This document shows, one piece after another, positions 28,120-36,585 of a stretch of DNA of 64,000 nucleotides. The stretch spans positions 124,001 through 188,000 of the forward strand of contig NZ_JACHFD010000003.1 in the NCBI RefSeq assembly GCF_014201715.1, in the 5' to 3' direction. Source of the DNA: Haloferula luteola (GTDB taxonomy: Bacteria; Verrucomicrobiota; Verrucomicrobiia; Verrucomicrobiales; Akkermansiaceae). The notes beneath the pieces are model-generated. The model was given only the letters and a program-made list of their open reading frames with translations, was not told where the DNA came from and made no database searches. The translations under genes were made by a program, and so were the position numbers. Positions within the stretch are counted from its first letter, which is position 1, and each line of letters opens with the position of its first letter.

Positions 28120-29109
28120 TCAATCGTTCAGAGTGGCCAGCTCGGCTTCGATGGCTTCAATCACGCGCGATTGCGCATCAGCAAGTGGCCCGGACATGCG
28201 AATGCCAGCAGCCAGAGAATGCCCGCCACCACCGAACAGCATGCACACCTTGCAGGCATCCACACGGGGATCCTTCGAGCGCATCGAAACCCGAATTTTT
28301 CCATCGGGCAACTCCTCGAAAAAGACAGCCACGATCACCCCTTGAATGGCGCGGATGATGTCGATCAGCCCCTCACTGTCCTCTGGCTTCACGCCAAGGC
28401 GCGATACCGTCGCCTGATCGAGCTTCCAATGGGCCAAGCGCCCAGCAGAGCTCACTTCGAGGGTATTGAGCAGCGCGCGCATCAGCTCCACCCGCCGCAT
28501 GGGATGATTGTCGTAAATCAGGGCGTTCAACGGGCCCACCTCCGTTCCACCACGCACCAAGTCCGCCGCCATTTCGTAGGTCTCCGCGGTGGTGCCACGA
28601 TACTGCCAGGATCCCGTGTCCGTCGACACCGCGACGTAGATCGCATCCCGCGACTCTGCAGGCATCGGCAGACCCAGTTCACGAATCAGGGAGTAAAGAA
28701 TCTGCCCCGTTGCTGGGCTGCTGGAATCGATCAGATTCAAATCGCCATATCCCGGATTCGACTTGTGGTGGTCGATGTTGATCCAGCGTCGGCAGTTGGC
28801 CACAGCCGCCAAGGTCCGCTCGCCCAAGCGCGGTTGGGTCGCGGTGTCGAGCGCGATCACCACGTCCACCTCCACCGGTTCCCCAGATGGTCGTTCGATT
28901 TTCTCCGACCCCGCCATGAAGGCGAGATTCTCCGGCAATCCATCCTCATTGATCAATCGCACCGTCTTGCCGGCCGCCATCAGGGCAAACCCCAAGGCAA
29001 TCTGAGAGCCAATCGCATCGCCATCTGGACGCACATGACTGAGCAAAGCAAAGCTCTCGGAATCGTTCAGCCATTGGCCGATTTCTGCGATGACAGGGGT
29101 CTTGCTCAT
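28120..29109 (-). CDS. nrnA: DHH/DHHA1 phosphoesterase, NrnA-like (nanoRNase/pAp phosphatase)
   Basis: A manganese-dependent phosphodiesterase that degrades very short RNA oligonucleotides and, in many species, dephosphorylates 3'-phosphoadenosine 5'-phosphate. The 329 residues (ATG 29109) contain HVRPDGDAIGS (His25, Asp29, Asp31), ALDTA (Asp88), the DHH signature NIDHHKSNPGYG (Asp113-His115), and the C-terminal DHHA1 motif GGGGHSLAAGIRM. The frame upstream to 29208 is not family-like. It is cotranscribed with truB. Whether it has both activities cannot be judged from motifs. Confidence 0.93.
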   Translation of the reverse strand: MSKTPVIAEIGQWLNDSESFALLSHVRPDGDAIGSQIALGFALMAAGKTVRLINEDGLPENLAFMAGSEKIERPSGEPVEVDVVIALDTATQPRLGERTLAAVANCRRWINIDHHKSNPGYGDLNLIDSSSPATGQILYSLIRELGLPMPAESRDAIYVAVSTDTGSWQYRGTTAETYEMAADLVRGGTEVGPLNALIYDNHPMRRVELMRALLNTLEVSSAGRLAHWKLDQATVSRLGVKPEDSEGLIDIIRAIQGVIVAVFFEELPDGKIRVSMRSKDPRVDACKVCMLFGGGGHSLAAGIRMSGPLADAQSRVIEAIEAELATLND

Positions 29110-29319
29110 GGTCGGATGGTCCGGTAACGGGGGCCGCGGATTCTCCCGATCCCCCTCGTCGGGGCAAGGACAATCCGGCCGAATTGCCCGTCTCCATGTC
29201 GAAATCACCCCTTGGTACGCCGCTTGCTAATTTCCTGACTATCGGCGTAAAAATACTTTGGTCTTCTGAAGTATCTCCCGTATAAAACGCGTCTGAACGG
29301 ACGTATCGATTCTTATCCG

Positions 29320-32300
29320 ATGCACGGCGCCCTTGCACGCTTCCTGACTTTTGCCCTTCTTGGCCTTCCCTCGCTGCTTTGCGGCAAGGAATCGCAACCC
29401 GCGGATTCGACGGGGGAAATCATCATGACCAGTTGGCCCTGTGTCTCCCCCGATGGCCGCAAAGTGGCCTTTGAGTGGCGTGATGACATTTGGTCCTGTT
29501 CCATCGACGGCGGCCGTGCCACCCGCATCACCGCCCACCCGGCACGGGACAGCTACCCACGTTTTTCACCCGATGGGAAGACCCTCTACTTCTGTTCGAC
29601 CCGCTCCGGCACTCTGCAACTTTACTCCATGCCGGTCGAAGGCGGCCCTGCGACCCAACACAGCTTTCACTCTGAGGGCGGCACCCTCGAAACCATCTCT
29701 CCCGATGGAAACACCGCGCTCATCCGTGGTGAGCGCGACGAACCCGGATTCCGCCCGCAACGCCTGATCCAGGTCGATCTCCGGCGCAATGCCCCGGAGA
29801 CCTACCTCTTCAATACCAAGGGCAACAGTGCCTCCTGGCTCGCCGACGGCTCGGCCGTCATCTTTTGCCGTGAAGGCGAGCAACTCTACCGCAAAGGCTA
29901 TCGGGGCCCCCGTGCCTCATCCATTTGGCGCTACGATTTCTCTACCGCAGACTTCACGCCCTTGGTCAAAGAAGAATGGGAAGCCAGATCTCCCCTGCCT
30001 TGGCCCGATGGAAACGGCTTCTACTACGTCTCCGAACAAGACGGCACCTTCAATCTCTGGAGCCGCAAAATGGATGGCTCCGAAGACCATCAACTCACCC
30101 ACTTCAAAGATGACGGCGTGATGCTGCCAGCCCTCTCGGGCGACGGCTCAACGCTGGTCTTCCGCCGCGGCTTTGACCTCTGGAAATTCTTTCCCCAATC
30201 CGGCGACGAACCCGTAAAACTCAATCTCTGGCAAGCCGAGGACCTTCCTGACACCACGAAGGAAATGCGGGAAATCGACGGCACCGTCGATGCCGACTTC
30301 TCGTCCAGCGGATTGGAGATCGTGTTTCGCGCCGAAGGGGAGCTGTGGACCATGGACACGGTATTGCGAGAACCCAATCGCATTACCCGCACCGACGCCC
30401 GCGAAGACGACGCCGTTTTCAGCCAAGACAGCCAATACATCTACTATGCGAAAGATGACGGCCTCGAATGCCAGATCTGGCGGATGAAGCGCCGCCACCC
30501 GGACGAGTTCTGGTGGCAAACGGAGTCATTCGAAAACGAGCAACTCACCTTCACACCAGCACCCAAAAGCCGCTTCTCACTGAGCCCCGATGGCCAGAAA
30601 CTTGCCTACGTCGAAGGGAGTGGCGACCTCATGATCGCCGATGCCGATGGGAAAAACCCTCAAATCCTCTTCGAGTGCTGGAACGCCCCCACCTTTGATT
30701 GGTCACCGGATGGGGAGTGGATTGTGTTTGCCGCGCAGGATCAGAATTTCAATCGCGACATCTACATCGTTCCAAGCGATGGCAGCCGCAAACCCTTCAA
30801 TGTTTCCCGCCATCCGGACTTCGAGGGCTCTCCTCGTTGGTCGCCCGATGGCACTCGCATCGCCTTCACCGGCCGCCGCCTGAACAACGAAATGGGCTTG
30901 TTCTATGTGAACTTGCGACTCGATGAAGCCGTTCGATCCACCCGGGACCTCCGGGAAATCGAGGCCGAAGCCGCCATGCGCGATGATCCCACCTATCAGG
31001 ACGACAGCGAGAGCGAGGAGGAACCCCCACCTTCCGGTGAACTGCAGGACGATCCCACCCCCATTCCTTCGCCTCCGAAGAAGAAAAAGCGCAAGCGGAT
31101 CCCCATCGATTTCGACGGCTTGAGTGAACGAGTCGTCCGCCTGAACACTCGCGGCATCGAACCCAAGCGAGTGATGTGGTCCGGCGATTCGGAATCCATC
31201 CTCTTTCAATCCGAGAACAGCAGCAACGACACGCTCTACCAGATTGAGCCCCGGCCCGGCGCGAAGATGGAATCCATCGCCGACGAACGCGGTTTGCCCA
31301 TTCGATCGGAGAAAGATGGCACTCTCTATTGGATCGTCGACCAATCTCCCGCCGTCCTCAAGAAGGGCCGCCTCAAGAAATACTCCATCGACGCTCGCTT
31401 ACTGAGAGATCGCATCGCCCACCAACGCCTCTGCTTCCGGCTCGTTTGGCGCACCTTGAGGGATCGATTCTACGACCCCGAAATGAACGGCCTCGATTGG
31501 AATCGGATGCTCGCCAAATACGAAACCGTCGCCGCGGAAGCCCCCGACTCCCGCACCTTTGACCGCGTCGTTGGCATGCTCCTTGGCGAACTCAATGCGT
31601 CTCACCTCACCTTCATTTCTGAGGAGTGGCCCAAAGCATGGCAAGTCGACGGCTCAGAATTCCAGCAAACCCGTCACCTGGGCATTCGCTTCCAACGCCA
31701 CGGAGCGGGCGATCCGCTCACCGTCGCCAGTGTCATTGCCGGTAGTCCTGCTGCCAGCTGCCAACCTCCCGTAAAACCCGGCGATACGATCGTTCGGATC
31801 AACGGCATGCGGGTCGATAGCAGCATGCCCGTCTACCGATTCATGAACGGCCGTATGGACCGGCGCATCGAACTCGTCGTCCGCGATGCGGAGCAGAAAG
31901 AGCATAGCCATTCTCTAGAGCCGATCTCCTATGAGAAAGCCACGCTTCTCGCCGAAGCGGAAGTGATCACCCAAAACCGTGATGAAGTCGACCAACTCTC
32001 CGATGGCAAACTCGGCTACATCCACATCGCCCGCATGTTCTGGGACGACTTCGATCAATTCGAACGGGAGATCTACGCCGCCGGCCATGGCAAAAGCGGA
32101 TTGATCATCGACATCCGAGACAACGGTGGCGGCTTCACCACCGATCACCTCCTTACCGTGCTCTGCCAACCGCGCCATGCTGTCACCATTCCCCGAGATG
32201 GAGGTCCGGGCTATCCTCAAGACCGCAAAGTCTACGCATCCTGGCACAAACCATTGGTCGTCCTCTGCAACCAGAACTCCTACTCCAATGCCGAGATCTT

Positions 32301-32628
32301 CGCCCATGCGATCAAGACTCTCGGCCGCGGGAAACTGGTCGGCGTCCCCACCGCAGGCGGCGTGATTTCCGCCACCCGCGATCGCATTCTGGATGCCGGC
32401 ACACTGCGCGTCCCCTTCCGTGGATGGTTTCTTCCCGACACCGGCGAAGACATGGAAATGAACGGAGCCGTCCCCGACTACATCGTTTGGCCGGATCCCA
32501 CCGACCAAATTGCCGGAGTCGATAAGCAACTCGAAAAAGCCGTCGGAGTGCTCCTCGAAGACGTCAAAACCGCCGTCGAGAAGCCCTTTACGCCCCACTA
32601 CCGCAATCGCCACGCGTTGCCCAAATAA
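29320..32628 (+). CDS. Tricorn-like S41 protease with beta-propeller and PDZ
   Basis: An 1102-residue exported serine protease. The N-terminus (LARFLTFALLGLPSLLCGK) is a signal peptide. Residues about 30-540 are WD40-like PD40 repeats with recurring SPDG/SxDGK blades (WPCVSPDGRKVAF, PRFSPDGKTLYF, FDWSPDGEWIVF, PRWSPDGTRIAF). A charged linker follows (acidic DDSESEEEPPP, then basic KKKKRKR, about 560-595). Then come a tricorn C1 core, a PDZ (PVKPGDTIVRINGMRV) and the S41 catalytic domain; the nucleophile is probably Ser989 in NSYSNAEIF. By analogy with tricorn it degrades peptides, here outside the cytoplasm. The start is ATG 29320. It stands alone, convergent with fabD. Confidence 0.92.
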   Translation: MHGALARFLTFALLGLPSLLCGKESQPADSTGEIIMTSWPCVSPDGRKVAFEWRDDIWSCSIDGGRATRITAHPARDSYPRFSPDGKTLYFCSTRSGTLQLYSMPVEGGPATQHSFHSEGGTLETISPDGNTALIRGERDEPGFRPQRLIQVDLRRNAPETYLFNTKGNSASWLADGSAVIFCREGEQLYRKGYRGPRASSIWRYDFSTADFTPLVKEEWEARSPLPWPDGNGFYYVSEQDGTFNLWSRKMDGSEDHQLTHFKDDGVMLPALSGDGSTLVFRRGFDLWKFFPQSGDEPVKLNLWQAEDLPDTTKEMREIDGTVDADFSSSGLEIVFRAEGELWTMDTVLREPNRITRTDAREDDAVFSQDSQYIYYAKDDGLECQIWRMKRRHPDEFWWQTESFENEQLTFTPAPKSRFSLSPDGQKLAYVEGSGDLMIADADGKNPQILFECWNAPTFDWSPDGEWIVFAAQDQNFNRDIYIVPSDGSRKPFNVSRHPDFEGSPRWSPDGTRIAFTGRRLNNEMGLFYVNLRLDEAVRSTRDLREIEAEAAMRDDPTYQDDSESEEEPPPSGELQDDPTPIPSPPKKKKRKRIPIDFDGLSERVVRLNTRGIEPKRVMWSGDSESILFQSENSSNDTLYQIEPRPGAKMESIADERGLPIRSEKDGTLYWIVDQSPAVLKKGRLKKYSIDARLLRDRIAHQRLCFRLVWRTLRDRFYDPEMNGLDWNRMLAKYETVAAEAPDSRTFDRVVGMLLGELNASHLTFISEEWPKAWQVDGSEFQQTRHLGIRFQRHGAGDPLTVASVIAGSPAASCQPPVKPGDTIVRINGMRVDSSMPVYRFMNGRMDRRIELVVRDAEQKEHSHSLEPISYEKATLLAEAEVITQNRDEVDQLSDGKLGYIHIARMFWDDFDQFEREIYAAGHGKSGLIIDIRDNGGGFTTDHLLTVLCQPRHAVTIPRDGGPGYPQDRKVYASWHKPLVVLCNQNSYSNAEIFAHAIKTLGRGKLVGVPTAGGVISATRDRILDAGTLRVPFRGWFLPDTGEDMEMNGAVPDYIVWPDPTDQIAGVDKQLEKAVGVLLEDVKTAVEKPFTPHYRNRHALPK

Positions 32629-32644
32629 CCGGGCCCCCACCATG

Positions 32645-32672
32645 GGACCGGATCTCATCGAAGATCCGGCCC
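32645..32672. terminator. Hairpin between convergent genes
   Basis: CCGGATCT (32648-32655) pairs with AGATCCGG (32662-32669) around CATCGA, extended by GG/CC after one mismatch. It lies midway between the protease stop (32628) and the fabD stop (32689). No T-tract is present, so Rho-independent termination is doubtful; it is likely a bidirectional transcript-end structure. Confidence 0.5.
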
Positions 32673-32688
32673 GCGACCCTTCGCGCGA

Positions 32689-33615
32689 TCAATCCAGTGC
32701 TTCGACGGCCGCTTCCAGGCTGGCGAGATCTTCCACGCTGATCACCGTCACCTCCTTGGCAATCTTGGCGACCAATCCTGCCAACACCTTTCCAGGACCC
32801 AGCTCGATAAAGGTCGTGTGCCCATCGGCCACCAACTTCTGGATCGATTCCGTCCAGCGCACCGATCCCGTCACCTGCTTCTCAAGCATTTCACGAATCT
32901 CCGCGGGTTCACTGACCGCCTGGGCGGCATAGTTGCACACCACTGGAATGCTCGGAGACCCCATCGTCAGCCCGGCCAATTCCTCTGCCAGCTTGACCTG
33001 AGCCGATTGCATCAAGCGGCTGTGGTAAGCGCCCGCAACCTTCAGCTTCACTGCTTTGCGAATGCCCTTTTCCTTGGCTGCTGCCACGGCGGCATCGACC
33101 CCCGTTTCATCGCCGGAAATCACCGTCTGTCCCGGGCAGTTAAAATTCGCGACGTCGACATCGCTTTCAGCCGCCAACTCGGCCACCGCTTCGTCGGAGC
33201 CACCAATCATGGCTGCCATCGCTCCTTGGGTGGCATCGCAGGCCTCCTCCATGAAACCTCCCCGCTGCGCCACGATGCGCAGGCCATCCTCGAAAGAAAA
33301 CGTCCCGGCCGCCGCATGCGCCGTGAACTCTCCCAGCGACAAGCCTGCCGCCGCCACCGGGTTCAAATCCGGGCGCTTCTCCCTGAGCAAATCGAGGGCA
33401 ATCAAACCGTGCAAATACAAGGCTGGCTGACAACGGGAGGTCCGCGTCAGTTCCTCCTCCGGGCCTTCAAACATCACCTGAGAAAGAGGAAAACCCAAAG
33501 CCTCATCCGCTGCCGCGAACTTTGCACGCGCAGCCTCGGAGGCTTCGAAGAAATCCTTCCCCATGCCCACCTTTTGGGCGCCTTGGCCGGAAAATAGAAT
33601 GACGACGTCGCTCAT
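32689..33615 (-). CDS. fabD: Malonyl-CoA:ACP transacylase
   Basis: Loads malonyl groups onto acyl carrier protein for fatty-acid synthesis. The 308 residues begin VVILFSGQGAQKVGMG, have RCQPALYLHGL and the nucleophile elbow GLSLGEF with Ser93, and keep the GAYHSRLM segment with the catalytic histidine. The elbow is usually GHSLGE; here His is Leu. The C-terminal ELGPGKVLAGL is typical. No acpP, fabH or fabF is adjacent in this window, so it stands apart from the usual fab cluster. Confidence 0.94.
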   Translation of the reverse strand: MSDVVILFSGQGAQKVGMGKDFFEASEAARAKFAAADEALGFPLSQVMFEGPEEELTRTSRCQPALYLHGLIALDLLREKRPDLNPVAAAGLSLGEFTAHAAAGTFSFEDGLRIVAQRGGFMEEACDATQGAMAAMIGGSDEAVAELAAESDVDVANFNCPGQTVISGDETGVDAAVAAAKEKGIRKAVKLKVAGAYHSRLMQSAQVKLAEELAGLTMGSPSIPVVCNYAAQAVSEPAEIREMLEKQVTGSVRWTESIQKLVADGHTTFIELGPGKVLAGLVAKIAKEVTVISVEDLASLEAAVEALD

Positions 33616-33736
33616 GTTCCCGCCGTCCTAGGCACAAGCCCGCTTCGGGATCAAGACCCGCCCGCAGCGGAATCGTGTCACCGCGGCAAAGGAATCCCCC
33701 GATCCACCACCGACCGAGTCGCTGCCTCGCGCAGCC

Positions 33737-34897
33737 TCAACGGAGCACCGTCAGGTACCACTCTGCCACCTTCCAACCACCGAAGAACCAGACCAGCGCA
33801 CCGAGAATCAGGTAGGGACCAAAGGGCAACTGCTTGCCGAATCCAATTCTTCCGAAAATCGCCGCGACGATCGCCAACAACGAACCGCCAAACAGCGAAA
33901 AGAACACCGCGAAGGGACCCAAAAAGGCGCCGATCACTCCCATCAGATGAACGTCCCCCATGCCCATCGCCTCACGTGGCACCACCGCTTTGGTGGCCGT
34001 GCCCTCCAGAGACTTCAGGTCCTCGATCGCGATCTTGCGCCCATCGGGAAGCACCACTCCAGCTTGGTCAATCACCACCTCCCCTGCCCCTCCATCCTCG
34101 CCATTCACCTTCACCGAATCCGCGGTGATTCGCAGACGATCCGAAGACCGGAAAAAGATATCCCACCAAGCCAGCGAATCTTCCCCCATGTGGAAAAGAA
34201 TCGGATCATTCTCCGTCTCCGCATCCTGCAAACGCCAGGCGACCGGCTTCTCATGCGACCACTCCATTTTCCCAAACGCCAACTTTCCCAACAACACCAC
34301 CGCCCACAGACCAAAGAATCCAAAAACCCATCCCAACACCGAAAACTTCAAACCGCTCCACCACCCCGTCGATAAACCATCCCATCCGCAAAGGTCAGCG
34401 AGCTCCGGCTGCAACACCGCCGCCACACACGCCGCGACCGTTCCCGAAATCGACAACTCCAACGGAATGATCATGTGCTCCGCATCGATGAATGTCATCG
34501 CCACAAAAGCCGCGAGCAGAAACCACACGGGCAAAATCGCCAAGTCCGCCATCACGAATTCACCCACCGGCACTCGCGCGCCCATCACCCTCCAGGCCCC
34601 AACAAAAAGCAGGCCCGTCAGCAGCTCGACCCAAAAATATCGCATCGAAATCTTTCCGCCACAGTCCGCACACTTCCCCCGCAACCACAACCAACTCACC
34701 AACGGCAAATTCCTCCTCATCGGAATCGACGCCTTACAGCCCGGACAAAAGGATCGCTTCGGATCATTCACCGAAAGCCCCAACGGGAGTCGGTAAATCA
34801 CCACATTCAAAAACGAACCGACGCAAATCCCAAACAGGAATGCCACCAGCAGCCACAACGGATGATCGAGCGGAGGATAGATCACGCGCGGACTCAA
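33737..34897 (-). CDS. Type IV prepilin peptidase (A24) with large insertion
   Basis: An inner-membrane aspartic protease cleaving, and usually N-methylating, type IV pilin and type II secretion pseudopilin precursors. Of 386 residues, the first helix is followed by the cytoplasmic zinc domain with CPGC (51-54) and CADC (76-79). The catalytic aspartates are Asp138 (FIDAEHMIIP) and Asp315 (GMGDVHLMG). An extra soluble segment of about 100 residues (208-308) sits before the second aspartate, making it longer than E. coli-type enzymes (about 225-290). The start is a TTG at 34897; a GTG at 34885 is possible. No pilin or secretion genes are adjacent. It lies downstream of the hairpin-rich region. 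Confidence 0.92.
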   Translation of the reverse strand: MSPRVIYPPLDHPLWLLVAFLFGICVGSFLNVVIYRLPLGLSVNDPKRSFCPGCKASIPMRRNLPLVSWLWLRGKCADCGGKISMRYFWVELLTGLLFVGAWRVMGARVPVGEFVMADLAILPVWFLLAAFVAMTFIDAEHMIIPLELSISGTVAACVAAVLQPELADLCGWDGLSTGWWSGLKFSVLGWVFGFFGLWAVVLLGKLAFGKMEWSHEKPVAWRLQDAETENDPILFHMGEDSLAWWDIFFRSSDRLRITADSVKVNGEDGGAGEVVIDQAGVVLPDGRKIAIEDLKSLEGTATKAVVPREAMGMGDVHLMGVIGAFLGPFAVFFSLFGGSLLAIVAAIFGRIGFGKQLPFGPYLILGALVWFFGGWKVAEWYLTVLR

Positions 34898-34975
34898 GCG
34901 GATGAAATCGGATTCGGAAACCTGAAAACCGTGCCCCTTCGAAGCTCCCTGCCGATTCAGAACTTGAGAGAATGA

Positions 34976-35277
34976 CCACGGACGTCGAAAGGGGAAAACC
35001 TCCGACGCCCGTGGGCCCTTTGGGGGGCTGTGTTATCCCTTACGGAGTGGAGACTTGCACACCTCCCACCGGGACTCCATCACGTCATCGCGGCACCCTT
35101 CGCTTTCTCCCCAAATGCCTCGTAGCAAAAAACTTGCTTTCACCCGATCCCGGGCGCCGAGGGGGGAGAATCTCGGCGCCCCGGTGTCGACCCACGTCGA
35201 CGCCTGCCACGGCAAAAACTCTGCTAGGTTCACCTCCGCGTAGCCATTACGCCTTCACGGTCCCCATCACAAGGGGG
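34976..35277. ncRNA. Hairpin-dense intergenic region, candidate structured RNA (strand unknown)
   Basis: This 300-base stretch separates DUF58 from the prepilin peptidase and holds at least six helices. 34976-35014: CCACGG-A-CGTCG with CGACG-C-CCGTGG. 35044-35078: GGAGT with ACTCC, with GGAG/CTCC inside. 35125-35137: GCAA with TTGC. 35150-35184: CCGGGCGCCGAG with CTCGGCGCCCCGG, one bulge. 35186-35201: GTCGAC with GTCGAC over CCAC. 35238-35252: GCGTA with TACGC. A CCCC/GGGG helix closes at 35262-35276. I could not match it to RNase P, tmRNA, SRP RNA or a riboswitch I know. It could be the 5' leader of the peptidase mRNA, an independent RNA, or a repeat element. Open frames here look non-coding. 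Confidence 0.45.
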
Positions 35278-35280
35278 CAC

Positions 35281-36585
35281 CTATAATCGACCAGCCGCCT
35301 TGATGTCCAGATAGCGGTTCGCCAAGGCCACCGGCAACTCATCCGCGGGGACATCCAGCGTGATCACCCCATGACTGCGCAACGAGGCCAAGGTTTGCGC
35401 ACGCTCCCGATCGTAATGCTCCGCCGCTGCAAACTTCAGAGCATCCGCAAACTGCTCCACCGGACGCTCCCGCGCATCCTCCAACGTTCGCTCCCGCAAA
35501 CTGGCCAGCACCACCACATGACGCCGCGTCAGGCTCGCCAAAGCCGGCACCAACTCCGTCGCATCCTCGCCACGCAGATTCGTCAAAAGCACCACCATCG
35601 CCCTCCGTTGCTGCCTCGCCTGCAACTTCTCGGCTGCCGCGGTAAAATCACTCGGCGCCGGCGTCGTACGGTAATCGTAGAGATGATCCAGCACCTTCGG
35701 CATCGAGTGGAAACCCTTCACCGGTGGCATCCACAGGTCACTTCCTCCAAATGATTGCACCCCGACGCGATCTCCCTGTCGCAGGGCGATCGACGCAACG
35801 AGCAACATCGCATTCAGGCAATGATCGAACTGTTGAAGCTCCCCATCCCTCGCCCGCATCCGTCGCCCCGTGTCCGCCAAGAAAATCAAGGTCTGATTGC
35901 GCTGCTCCTGGAACTCGCGACTGATCAACTGCGCCCGCCGGGAACTCGCTTTCCAATCGATCTGAGCCCATGGGTCCCCCTCTCGATATTCCCGCAGCTG
36001 ATGGAAGTCACGACTTGAGCCCACCAGCGCCTTGCGCACGATCCCCATTTGGTCTTGGCGAGAAGCCATCGACAAAAGAGCCAATCGAAGGGTCGGCTCG
36101 TAGTCAGGATACACTTTGACCGCCACCTCTTCCCCCACCCTCCATGCACGCCACCACAGCCCCAAGGGAGACCGCGCTCTCACATGCATCGGACGAAACA
36201 TCGCCAAACCCCGCTCCAGAATCTTCACCGGATGCTCGATTCCAGTCGTCGACTTTCCTGCTACCTCACCCCTCCAAGGCATCCTGGGCGCATCACTGCC
36301 TTCCGGGATTCCATCAAAAATCTCGATCCGTCTCCGCCGCGCTGCCGCATGCACCACCTTCAGCCGCACCACACCCACCTCGCCGACCGCGAAGCGGCCA
36401 GGCACCTCGCGCATCACGGAAATCCCTTTGACCGAAATTCCTAACAACGCATCGAAGGCCGCCAGGCCCACCATGGTTCCTCCCACCGCAGCCCAGGCCC
36501 ACAACCAGGACCGCTCGATGGAAACCAGCAGGCCCAGGAGCACCCACACCCCGCCAAGCGCCAGAGCTCTGGAAGACGGAATCAC
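35281..36585 (-). CDS. DUF58 domain protein
   Basis: A 434-residue protein with two N-terminal membrane helices (LALGGVWVLLGLLVSI; LWAWAAVGGTMVGLAAF), a beta-rich domain, and a cytoplasmic-type DUF58/von Willebrand A-like region. The family core is YREGDPWAQIDWKASSRRAQLISREF, followed by the vWA-like strand TLIFLADTGRRM. DUF58 proteins almost always pair with MoxR AAA+ ATPases; they are thought to be clients or adaptors in a chaperone-like system, function not established. The start GTG (36585) overlaps the moxR stop as GTGA, so it is translationally coupled. It is the last gene of the six-gene unit. Confidence 0.92.
   Translation of the reverse strand: MIPSSRALALGGVWVLLGLLVSIERSWLWAWAAVGGTMVGLAAFDALLGISVKGISVMREVPGRFAVGEVGVVRLKVVHAAARRRRIEIFDGIPEGSDAPRMPWRGEVAGKSTTGIEHPVKILERGLAMFRPMHVRARSPLGLWWRAWRVGEEVAVKVYPDYEPTLRLALLSMASRQDQMGIVRKALVGSSRDFHQLREYREGDPWAQIDWKASSRRAQLISREFQEQRNQTLIFLADTGRRMRARDGELQQFDHCLNAMLLVASIALRQGDRVGVQSFGGSDLWMPPVKGFHSMPKVLDHLYDYRTTPAPSDFTAAAEKLQARQQRRAMVVLLTNLRGEDATELVPALASLTRRHVVVLASLRERTLEDARERPVEQFADALKFAAAEHYDRERAQTLASLRSHGVITLDVPADELPVALANRYLDIKAAGRL

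Noticed and set aside
34976-35277. RNase P RNA, tmRNA or SRP RNA for the structured region
   Set aside because: The conserved GAGGAAAGTC, the tRNA-like tmRNA ends and the SRP GGAA tetraloop helix 8 could not be found on either strand.
34972-35286. Open frames on both strands in the hairpin-rich region
   Set aside because: Compositions are Pro/Arg-rich or irregular, no family is seen, and the sequence is dominated by inverted repeats.
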